This document shows positions 7,515-13,023 of a stretch of DNA of 13,023 nucleotides, piece by piece (the stretch's first letter is position 1; every line of letters begins with the position of its first letter). The notes below the pieces were generated by a model. It had not been told where the DNA came from. It searched no databases and saw only the letters and a program-made list of their open reading frames with translations. Both the position numbers and the translations under genes were made by a program. Source of the DNA: Erysipelothrix sp. UBA3377. GTDB lineage: Bacteria; Bacillota_I; Bacilli_A; Erysipelotrichales; Erysipelotrichaceae. The DNA lies in NCBI GenBank assembly GCA_002359085.1, contig DEQB01000073.1, positions 1,522 through 14,544 on the forward strand, written 5' to 3'.

Positions 7515-8171
7515 ATGAAAAAAACAGTAGCAGTTTTAGGATTAGGTTTATTTGGTAGTGCAGTAGCGAGAACATTAGCACAAAATGGTTCAGAGGTCAT
7601 AGCTATTGATTTGAATATGGATCATGTTGAAGAAGTCCTTGATTATGTCTATCATGCAATTCAAGCAGATTTTACTAAAATAGACCAATTAAAAGAAGCG
7701 GGAGTTTCGGAAGCAGACACAGCAATTGTTGCAACAGGAGAGAAACTGGAGATTACCATCTTAGGTATCATGAATCTTAAGAAACTCGGAATTAAAGAGG
7801 TAATCGTAAAGACAAAGAATACTAGTTATAAAGAAGTTTTGTTGAAAGTTGGAGCAACACGCGTTATTCTTCCTGAAGTTGAAATGGGAATCAGACTCGC
7901 AAATGAACTATCAAAAACGAATGTTTTGGAGACGTTTGAAGTAGATGATAAATATAATTTAGTAGAACTCAATGTTATGGAAAACTGGATTGGAAAGTCC
8001 ATTAACGATGTTGACCTTCGTAATGTACATGGGTTAAATATTATTGCGCTTAAAACGGATGAATCTAAGAACTATAATCCACAAATTGATCCTAATTATC
8101 TAATAAAAGAGGGTGATATATTCTTAGTTTTTTCAGAGAATATAAAGATTAATCACAGTCTTGATATTTAA
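7515..8171 (+). CDS. ktrA: Ktr K+ transporter regulatory RCK subunit KtrA
   Basis: KtrA forms a cytoplasmic octameric ring that gates KtrB in response to adenine nucleotides. The 218-residue product begins at ATG 7515, after AAGGAGA at 7504-7510. The N-terminal RCK_N Rossmann fold has the dinucleotide motif GLGLFG (9-14) and the acidic residue D32 at the end of the second strand (EVIAID). The C-terminal RCK_C domain runs from about residue 135 (VLETFEVDDKYNLVELNV) to the end. The length is as expected for KtrA, and about half that of the duplicated TrkA. Nine bases separate it from ktrB. No terminator is visible after it, so transcription may continue into the decayed region to the hairpin at 9540. 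Confidence 0.94.
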   Translation: MKKTVAVLGLGLFGSAVARTLAQNGSEVIAIDLNMDHVEEVLDYVYHAIQADFTKIDQLKEAGVSEADTAIVATGEKLEITILGIMNLKKLGIKEVIVKTKNTSYKEVLLKVGATRVILPEVEMGIRLANELSKTNVLETFEVDDKYNLVELNVMENWIGKSINDVDLRNVHGLNIIALKTDESKNYNPQIDPNYLIKEGDIFLVFSENIKINHSLDI

Positions 8172-8229
8172 TATTGTATGGAGTAAAAGTAGATCGTGAC
8201 TCGTAAGGATAGGTGAAAAGGATAAAGTC

Positions 8230-8630
8230 ATGAAGTCATCGGAGATTCAAAAACAAAGAATTAGGATATTGAGAAGGCAACAGATGAACTACTCAAGATT
8301 GATAATATTGCGTCACTAACGTCAATTAGTGAATATGGGTACCCAAGAACATTTGCTTTGACAAAAGCCTCCGATAATGGTTTTAAAGAATTATATTTTA
8401 TTACATCAAAAAAATCTCATTTGAATGGTAAAACTACATACTTTGAAAATAACCCTAAAACATCTGTATGTTATTTTAAAGATAATAATAGTGTGACTTT
8501 AATTGGTAATGTACCTTTTGTGGAATACAAGGTGTTGCATGAAAAACTGTGGCTCGAAGTATCTCACTTCTTGCAACGGAGGGTTACCATATACAGGAAA
8601 ATCACAAATCATTTTATTGTTTTGTTATAG
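8230..8630 (+). pseudogene. Decayed pyridoxamine 5'-phosphate oxidase-like (general stress protein 26 type) gene
   Basis: From 8265 to 8630 one frame reads DIEKATDELLKIDNIASLTS, then EYGYPRTFALTKASDNGFKELYF, then SVTLIGNVPFVEY and HEKLWLEV. This follows the FMN-binding split-barrel family of small general stress proteins (ELL.kidia.L.Ti...GyPrtRam, then vtl.G.aevvED...k..LW). The start is broken: a TAG at 8262-8264 cuts the frame just upstream. The only good initiator, ATG 8230 after AAGGAT, opens a different frame that ends soon. The end is also off family: after LWLEV the expected F..G..dpnY.vlkf tail is scrambled, and a TAG stops at 8628. At least one frameshift near 8260 and probably a second near 8570 are needed. 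It is most likely non-functional. Confidence 0.65.
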
Positions 8631-8657
8631 ATCGTTACCTTTAGCTATGGTTTTTCT

Positions 8658-9244
8658 GTGAGATCTAATCAAGAAAGGAAAGAACACATTCAAAAAGAGT
8701 TGGATAGTTATCCATATGAACTTTTCTATATTTTTGGTGTTGATTGGTACGAAAACAATTTGTCTACTGAAATTCAAAACCTTGAATCTACACTATTAAA
8801 TGCTGATATTGTCTTGAAGGTCAAATCAAATGGAAACAATCTTCACTATTTCAAGGAAATTATGCAACAAGCAGAAATTATCGAGGTTTTCAAAGGGTCA
8901 GGTTTTGAGATAAACCAAATAATTGATATCATCACGCCTTTTCGCGTGTTACTTTTTGATGATTTAGGCGTTACTGGATCTTATAATGACTTTTTAAAAA
9001 AAATCATGAGTACCTGTTGTTTGCTAAAAAGATACCGTCTTATATGAGCGTAAACAATCACATTATTATGATAGTATGCGAGCAACTCGTTAGTTACTTT
9101 GATTATACGGAAACCTTAAGTTTTCTTACAAATAGTTTTAATCATCCTTATAAAGAAGTAAAAGATCATGAGTATTTTGGGACTGAAAAAGTTCTTACTT
9201 GCATATTGGATTTAAGAGAAATAATGTTAAGTCTGTTTCAATAG
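8658..9244 (+). pseudogene. Unrecognised gene split by a -1 frameshift at an A8 run
   Basis: Two adjoining frames look like one protein. The first runs from about GTG 8658 to a stop at 9045-9047. The second is open from 8990 and ends at TAG 9242-9244. They join smoothly at the run of eight A residues 8996-9003: GSYNDFLKK in the first frame continues as NHEYLLFAKKIPSYM in the other. The joined product would be about 195 residues, soluble, rich in Ile, Asn, Glu and Lys. I see no membrane segment, signal peptide or catalytic motif I can name, and I do not recognise the family. The GTG has no ribosome binding site, and the same frame is open back to 8631, so the true N-terminus may be lost. It is most likely a decaying gene; slippage at the A run is the alternative. 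Confidence 0.5.
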
Positions 9245-9539
9245 TAAAACTTTATCTAATTTCGAGGTCAATTACATCGTAATCTTAAAACTTTAGTAGA
9301 CTTTGATGGCTCACTGATATGACAGTGATGGTGGAAATGGCAACTTCCACAATTAGGACACTTTAAATCAACAAAATCTATCAAGTTAACTAAAGAATTA
9401 TAGTGATTTTGAGTTAAGGTGCTGAAGGAAAGGTCGGTTTTGATTATGAGTGTAGTGGATTTAGCGTTTATTAGTTAGAAATCTCTTTTGTTACAACCAT
9501 TATATCAAAACCCAAAACTATTTTTAGAACTCGGTAATC
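9245..9539. other. Intergenic remnant DNA
   Basis: Apart from the minus-strand zinc-ribbon fragment, this stretch shows no open frame with a plausible start, no RNA gene and no clear promoter. It is bounded on the right by the hairpin at 9540-9572. It looks like degraded sequence between the convergent transcription units. Confidence 0.5.
9268..9474 (-). pseudogene. Remnant of a zinc-ribbon protein, transposase-like N-terminal fragment
   Basis: On the minus strand an open stretch of 68 codons reads through SLVNLIDFVDLKCPNCGSCHF and ends STKVLRLRCN before a TGA at 9268-9270. The pattern LKCPNCGS...F...(about 20)...VLRLRC is that of an N-terminal zinc ribbon in several insertion-sequence transposases and related HTH proteins, where RLRC is normally followed by xxCG. 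Here the second CxxC half is lost at the stop, there is no ATG, GTG or good start upstream, and the rest of the protein is missing. I read it as a scrap of an old mobile element. No terminal inverted repeats or target duplication could be seen, so the element family is not assigned. Confidence 0.45.
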
Positions 9540-9572
9540 AAAAAGGCCTACACTTAAAGTGTAAGCCTTTTT
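9540..9572. terminator. Bidirectional intrinsic terminator between convergent units
   Basis: The sequence AAAAAGGC, then TACACTT, a short AA loop, AAGTGTA and GCCTTTTT is a near-perfect inverted repeat with A and T runs at its two ends. It can therefore form a hairpin followed by U residues on either strand. It lies 17 bases past the stop of the minus-strand ABC ATPase gene, and is the first clear terminator downstream of the plus-strand genes. Confidence 0.88.
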
Positions 9573-9589
9573 CTTTGGTTCACGGTGGT

Positions 9590-10327
9590 TTACTGAGAGA
9601 TAAACCGATTCAAAAATTGTTGGGTTCTTTCATGTTTGGGATTTTCAAATATTTCAATTGGTGAGCCTTCTTCTAAAATGATACCAGAATCCATAAATAG
9701 AATCCGATCACTGATGTCTTTGGCGAATGCCATTTCATGGCTTACCACAAACATTGTATAACCCTCTTTGGCTAATTCTTTAATGACTGATAAAACTTCA
9801 CCCACAGTTTCAGGATCCAAGGCAGAGGTCGGTTCATCCAGTAACAATAATTTCGGGTGCATACATAGTGCGCGAGCAATGGCTACCCGTTGTTTTTGAC
9901 CGCCTGACAACAAACGAACGTCGCTGTGAGCGAATGCATGCATGCCTACTTTTTCTAAGAAATACAGAGCATCTTTTTCAGCATCTTTTTGATTTTTCTT
10001 TAAAACTTTTATGGGGCCAATCGTACAGTTTTCAAGTACCGATTTATTCTCAAACAAATTAAAGGATTGGAATATCATCCCAACTTGAGAACGATAGTCA
10101 TTGATGTTTAAATCCTTATCATCGATATTTTTATCTTCAAAATATATCTTACCCGTATCATGGGTTTCTAAGACATTAATACATCGCAGTAGGGTAGACT
10201 TACCACTACCACTGGATCCGATACAGGATACCACTTCACCTTCTTTTATACTGAAGTTGATATTTTTTAACACCTCTAAACTACCAAATGATTTGCTTAA
10301 ATTCTCAATTCGGATTATTTCTTTCAT
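9590..10327 (-). CDS. Polar amino acid (predicted lysine) ABC transporter ATPase
   Basis: This is the ATP-hydrolysing subunit of an amino acid importer of the GlnQ/HisP class. The 245 residues, the normal length, contain Walker A GSSGSGKST (37-45), the Q-loop at FQSFNLF (86-92, Q87), the signature LSGGQKQR (140-147), Walker B LLLLDEP (160-166) with E165, the D-loop SALD and the switch histidine H197 (VVSHEM). All catalytic residues are present. The start at 10327 has AAAGGAG upstream and overlaps the stop of the permease gene in ATGA. It is the last gene of the riboswitch-controlled operon and is followed by a terminator. The lysine specificity is inferred from the riboswitch, not from this protein. 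Confidence 0.95.
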   Translation of the reverse strand: MKEIIRIENLSKSFGSLEVLKNINFSIKEGEVVSCIGSSGSGKSTLLRCINVLETHDTGKIYFEDKNIDDKDLNINDYRSQVGMIFQSFNLFENKSVLENCTIGPIKVLKKNQKDAEKDALYFLEKVGMHAFAHSDVRLLSGGQKQRVAIARALCMHPKLLLLDEPTSALDPETVGEVLSVIKELAKEGYTMFVVSHEMAFAKDISDRILFMDSGIILEEGSPIEIFENPKHERTQQFLNRFISQ

Positions 10328-11109
10328 GATAGGTGCTCCTTTGGACTTAAATGATTTTCTTTGGGTGTATCCATATATTTCTCAATCTTGTTTAAGATAT
10401 AGGTACTTGCAAGTGTGATGGTAAGGTAGATGAGTGAAACTATGATTAAAGGTTCCAGGGAACGATACGTAATTTGACCAATAATTTTCGCTTGATAAAA
10501 TAGTTCAGCAACCATAATAACATTCAATACGGATGAATCTTTGGCGTTGGTCACAAATTCATTACCGATTGAAGGAATGGCATGCTTAATGGCTTGGGGT
10601 AAAACAAAATAACGCATACCCTCATTTTGAGTCATCCCAAGAGCACGTGCGGCTTCAAGTTGACCCTTATCAATCCCATTAATACTTGACCGTAATATTT
10701 CTGCCATATAGGCTGAAGTGTTAACTGAAATAACAATGATTCCCAATGCCATGGATTCCATTCTGTACCCAGCATTACTAATAATCAAGTGCACAATCAT
10801 CGCTTGTACCAACATGGGTGTACCGCGTAGGTATTGAATGTATACAATAGATAGGAAATGACCTGTTTTCTTAACTGCTTTTTGTATGAATCCATCACGT
10901 TCTGTAATGGTTGATTGGCGGATTAGAGAAATCACCAGTCCCAACATCAAACCAAAAACAGTTCCCGTTATGGCGAGTATTAAGGTGTTTAAAAAACCTT
11001 TTATAAACAGTGTTCCATATTTCTCTATAACCCAAATACATCCTTCGATAAATGTATCAGGCATGACGTTACTGAATAATAATGAATTAAGGAGTTCTTG
11101 AAATTGCAT
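10324..11109 (-). CDS. Polar amino acid (predicted lysine) ABC transporter permease
   Basis: This is the membrane subunit of a HisM/GlnP-type amino acid importer. The 261-residue protein has about five membrane helices (for example GTLFIKGFLNTLILAITGTV near 32-51, and a last one near PLIIVSLIYLTITLASTYIL). The permease coupling loop reads EAARALGMTQNEGMRYFVLPQAIKHAIPSIGNEFVTNAKDSS. This matches the EAA motif (EAARALGM, G, then LPQA and P..N) that docks on the ATPase. A single permease gene is present, so the transporter is expected to work as a homodimer. The gene overlaps the binding-protein gene by 23 bases upstream and the ATPase gene by 4 bases downstream, so expression is tightly coupled. 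Confidence 0.95.
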   Translation of the reverse strand: MQFQELLNSLLFSNVMPDTFIEGCIWVIEKYGTLFIKGFLNTLILAITGTVFGLMLGLVISLIRQSTITERDGFIQKAVKKTGHFLSIVYIQYLRGTPMLVQAMIVHLIISNAGYRMESMALGIIVISVNTSAYMAEILRSSINGIDKGQLEAARALGMTQNEGMRYFVLPQAIKHAIPSIGNEFVTNAKDSSVLNVIMVAELFYQAKIIGQITYRSLEPLIIVSLIYLTITLASTYILNKIEKYMDTPKENHLSPKEHLS

Positions 11110-11887
11110 CGTTCATCAACTCATTTCTGTCACTATAGTCCAAAGTACTTAATACATCATTAATTTGAGATTTGAGGGTGTCATTGCCTTTGGCGATACC
11201 AATCGATACACTCATGTCTTCGTCAATTTCAAAATTGTGATCACCTTGAAAGGTAAGGTAGGTCAATGATGGGTTGGTTAAAACAATGGCTTGGGCAACT
11301 ACGTTTTCAGCAATAAATGCGTCAATCGCATTGTTTACCAGATTTGTGGTCAAGGTTGGGAAGTTATCCATGGGCATCATATGTTGTGCACCCTGCATTT
11401 GATCAATCAGTTGATCATGGGTTGTGCCTGTTTGAGCAGATACGCGATATCCCGCAAAATCATGGATGGATGTTGCGTTGGCCAACTCTGAATCTTCTCT
11501 GACCATAACCACAATATCCGTATAGTAGTAGATGTCTGTGAAATCTATAGTTTGGCGTCTTTCTTCCGTATCGGTCATACCCGCGATGATTAAATCAATG
11601 GTTCCGTTTTTTACATCCGTCAATAAGGCGTCAAATACACCATTGACGTGTATGACCAGTTCTTTATCTAAGGATTCTGCGATAATCTTAGCGATTTGTA
11701 CATCATAGCCATCACAGTACATGCCTTCCTGTGTTTTTACAGCCGTTTCACTTTCATGGGTTTGAAACCAGTTGAATGGTGGATAAGCACATTCCATCCC
11801 GACGATAAGTTGTGAGTCATCTTGTTCAATTTTTGAACAACCGACCAATGATAATATTAAAACTAAACCCAATATGGTTCTTTTCAT
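11087..11887 (-). CDS. Amino acid (predicted lysine) ABC transporter substrate-binding lipoprotein
   Basis: This is the extracellular receptor of the importer. The 266-residue product begins with a lipoprotein signal peptide: a basic start (MKR), a hydrophobic core, and the lipobox SLVGC with acceptor cysteine C17, so it should be anchored in the outer leaflet of the cytoplasmic membrane. The mature part has the solute-binding fold of family 3: GYDVQIAKIIAESL, then FDALLTDVKNGTIDLIIAGMTDTEERRQTIDFTDIYY, the classic strand-helix pattern that binds polar amino acids. A strong AGAGGAGG lies 9 bases before the ATG at 11887. It is the first gene after a lysine riboswitch, which is the main evidence for lysine as ligand; arginine or ornithine remain possible. 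Confidence 0.94.
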   Translation of the reverse strand: MKRTILGLVLILSLVGCSKIEQDDSQLIVGMECAYPPFNWFQTHESETAVKTQEGMYCDGYDVQIAKIIAESLDKELVIHVNGVFDALLTDVKNGTIDLIIAGMTDTEERRQTIDFTDIYYYTDIVVMVREDSELANATSIHDFAGYRVSAQTGTTHDQLIDQMQGAQHMMPMDNFPTLTTNLVNNAIDAFIAENVVAQAIVLTNPSLTYLTFQGDHNFEIDEDMSVSIGIAKGNDTLKSQINDVLSTLDYSDRNELMNDAISRTP

Positions 11888-11896
11888 TTCTATATT

Positions 11897-11904
11897 CCTC
11901 CTCT
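11897..11904 (-). promoter_or_regulatory. Ribosome binding site of the substrate-binding protein gene
   Basis: On the minus strand AGAGGAGG lies 9 bases before the ATG at 11887. It is beyond the terminator hairpin, so it stays free in either riboswitch state. Control is therefore expected at transcription, not at translation initiation. Confidence 0.8.
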
Positions 11905-11905
11905 T

Positions 11906-11934
11906 AATAAAAGACCTACGCTATGTCGTAGGCC
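11906..11934 (-). terminator. Riboswitch-associated intrinsic terminator
   Basis: Read on the minus strand, GGCCTACG pairs with CGTAGGTC across a six-base loop (ACATAG), with one G-U pair, followed by TTTTATT. It lies between the aptamer and the first gene. Together with the lysine aptamer it forms a transcription attenuator: lysine binding is expected to favour this hairpin. Confidence 0.88.
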
Positions 11935-11956
11935 TTAATTAAAAGGTTTACTCATT

Positions 11957-12110
11957 TAGCGCCTCTTCATGTTATGAAGGAGTGTCACTGGTATTTCCAG
12001 TAACCCCATAGTCGCTAACTGCCGTTAATGACTATTCGGCGATGGTTGCCTTTCGATAGATATCTTCGCTTGCCAGCTCAATCTATTTACTAATCTGCAT
12101 CGCTACCTCT
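11957..12110 (-). promoter_or_regulatory. Lysine riboswitch (L box) aptamer
   Basis: The minus-strand leader shows the conserved core of the lysine riboswitch: AGAGGTAGCGA near the 5' end, AGTA (12091-12088), the hallmark GCCGAA (12040-12035) and AGAGGCGCTA at the 3' end. The five-helix junction can be drawn: a closing pairing TAGCG/CGCTA (12105-12101 with 11961-11957), a long second arm from ATAGAT to ATCTAT, ATAGTC/GACTAT (12035-12030 with 12013-12008), GTTACTGG/CCAGTGAC (12004-11997 with 11991-11984), and CTTCAT/ATGAAG (11979-11974 with 11970-11965). The order of arms and the intervening motifs match the Bacillus subtilis lysC leader. Bound lysine should lead to premature termination at the hairpin just downstream. 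Confidence 0.92.
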
Positions 12111-12127
12111 TTTTGGTCTCTATGAAT

Positions 12128-12155
12128 ATTTTAGCAAGTTTTTTTTTCAAGTCAA
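12128..12155 (-). promoter_or_regulatory. Sigma-A type promoter of the lysine transporter operon
   Basis: On the minus strand TTGACT (12155-12150), a 16-base A-rich spacer and TAAAAT (12133-12128) give a near-consensus promoter. The predicted start of transcription near 12121 lies about ten bases before the conserved 5' core of the lysine riboswitch. Confidence 0.82.
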
Positions 12156-12161
12156 GTTCTT

Positions 12162-12189
12162 TTGACTATTCTTAAAAAAAGCTTATAAT
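12162..12189 (+). promoter_or_regulatory. Sigma-A type promoter of truB
   Basis: TTGACT (12162-12167), a 16-base spacer and TATAAT (12184-12189) make a near-consensus promoter facing truB. Transcription should start around 12195, only about 15 bases before the GTG start. It is back-to-back with the promoter of the lysine transporter operon. Confidence 0.82.
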
Positions 12190-12209
12190 AATTAAGGATG
12201 TGATAATAC

Positions 12210-13023
12210 GTGAATGGAATTATTTGTATTAATAAACCGAAAGGTAAAACTTCTTTTGATGTGGTACGTTATATTCAAAGGGAATTGAAAGTAAAGGCGG
12301 GGCATAGTGGAACCTTAGATCCTAACGCTACCGGTGTTTTAATTGTCGCTATCAACAAAGCCACTAAAGCCTTACAGTTTCTAGGGTTGGAGGATAAAGT
12401 CTATACAGCCACTTTAAAACTAGGTATAAAGACCGATACCGGTGATGTGTGGGGTGAAACTATCGATGAAGCAATAGTACCACCACTGGATAAAGAAACA
12501 GTGATGCATATTTTAAATACGTTTATTGGAAAACAATCTCAAAGGGTCCCAATCGTATCGGCTAAAAAGATTGATGGTAAAAAACTTTACGAATACCATC
12601 GTCAAAACATTGAGGTTGAGACACAATATACAGATATTGAAATATTTGATATTCAATTTATTGATTTTAAAGATGATGAAATTACGTTTACTGCGCATGT
12701 ATCAAACGGTACCTACATCAGAACCCTATGTGAAGATATTGCCCAAGCACTCAACACAGTTGGGACGATGGCTACTTTAAATAGAGACCAAGTGGGTAAA
12801 TTTACAATGGCAGATTGTATTGATCTTGATTTGGTTGATGAAACAGTAACATTTATTCCCACCAAGGAAGCAATTTCTTTACCCGTTGTTAAAGACGCTT
12901 CACTGGCCATGGTCCTTGAACATGGAAAAAAGATTCAATTGGACCATCAAATACATGACATAGTACTAATAGATGCAGGAGAATTTTATGCCGTCTATAA
13001 ACGAGAACAAGACAACCTGTTTA
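12210..13023 (+). CDS. truB: tRNA pseudouridine(55) synthase TruB (3' end outside window)
   Basis: TruB converts U55 of the T-loop of tRNAs to pseudouridine. The frame opens at GTG 12210, after AAGGATG (12194-12200), and runs off the window after about 271 codons, so it lacks only its last part. The product opens with MNGIICINKPKGKTSFDVV, the family start, and contains the catalytic motif GHSGTLDPNATGVL with the nucleophilic aspartate D37. Later motifs are KVYTATLKLGIKTDTGD, the Q(S)QRVPIVSAKKIDGKKLYEY stretch, and VSNGTYIRTLCEDIA, which corresponds to the conserved CSxGTYIRtL segment. The gene has its own promoter and diverges from the lysine transporter operon. In many Firmicutes ribF follows truB; that lies beyond this window. 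Confidence 0.97.
   Translation, partial: MNGIICINKPKGKTSFDVVRYIQRELKVKAGHSGTLDPNATGVLIVAINKATKALQFLGLEDKVYTATLKLGIKTDTGDVWGETIDEAIVPPLDKETVMHILNTFIGKQSQRVPIVSAKKIDGKKLYEYHRQNIEVETQYTDIEIFDIQFIDFKDDEITFTAHVSNGTYIRTLCEDIAQALNTVGTMATLNRDQVGKFTMADCIDLDLVDETVTFIPTKEAISLPVVKDASLAMVLEHGKKIQLDHQIHDIVLIDAGEFYAVYKREQDNLF

Noticed and set aside
8172..9589. CRISPR array, tRNA or other RNA gene in the gene-poor strip
   Set aside because: I found no regularly spaced repeats, no cloverleaf with TTCGA/CCA features and no conserved structured RNA apart from the terminator hairpin.
10101..10418. Plus-strand open frames opposite the ABC transporter genes (also 9868-10062, 10886-11101, 11291-11502)
   Set aside because: They mirror conserved genes, have no ribosome binding sites and no recognisable protein features.
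11957..12110. T-box or SAM riboswitch as explanation for the structured leader
   Set aside because: No T-box AGGGUGGNACCGCG-type sequence and no SAM-I core; the GCCGAA block, AGAGGNNGCGA opening and order of hairpins fit the lysine riboswitch.
12147..12168. Inverted repeat AGTCAA...TTGACT as a repressor operator
   Set aside because: It is fully accounted for by two opposed -35 boxes; nothing further suggests a regulator site.
1..13023. Reading TGA as tryptophan (Mycoplasma-type code)
   Set aside because: TGA ends atpF, atpD, atpC and the ABC permease gene at the right family lengths, and tryptophans are TGG.

Overview
The window comes from a low-GC Gram-positive bacterium (Firmicutes in the broad sense). 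The gene order atpB-E-F-H-A-G-D-C, strong AGGAGG-type ribosome binding sites, the lysine riboswitch and the lipoprotein-type binding protein all fit this. TGA is used as a stop (for example at the end of atpF) and tryptophans are TGG, so the Mycoplasma code does not apply. I tentatively favour an Erysipelotrichia-like organism; this is an impression from protein style, not a demonstrated assignment.

Region 1 (1-8171, + strand) is one tightly packed transcription unit: the 3' end of a small membrane protein gene (probably atpI), a complete F-type ATP synthase operon, then ktrB and ktrA for potassium uptake. Nearly every junction overlaps or is separated by a few bases, and atpC runs into ktrB through a 4-base ATGA overlap. 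The c subunit carries the residues that bind sodium in Na+-type rotors (Q29, E62, T63, Y67). The unit may therefore pair a Na+-coupled ATP synthase with a Ktr K+ transporter, a family that is often Na+-dependent.

Region 2 (8172-9580) is a decayed strip. It holds a broken pyridoxamine-phosphate-oxidase-like (general stress protein) gene, an unrecognised gene split by a frameshift at a run of eight A residues, a minus-strand scrap of a zinc-ribbon protein resembling transposase N-termini, and a bidirectional terminator.

Region 3 (9590-12155, - strand) is a three-gene amino acid ABC transporter operon (lipoprotein binding protein, permease, ATPase). Its own promoter, a lysine riboswitch and an intrinsic terminator precede it, so it is predicted to import lysine and to be switched off when lysine is plentiful.

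Region 4 (12162-13023, + strand) is truB, tRNA pseudouridine-55 synthase, running off the end of the window. Its promoter is back-to-back with that of the lysine transporter operon, the two -35 boxes being only 6 bp apart.
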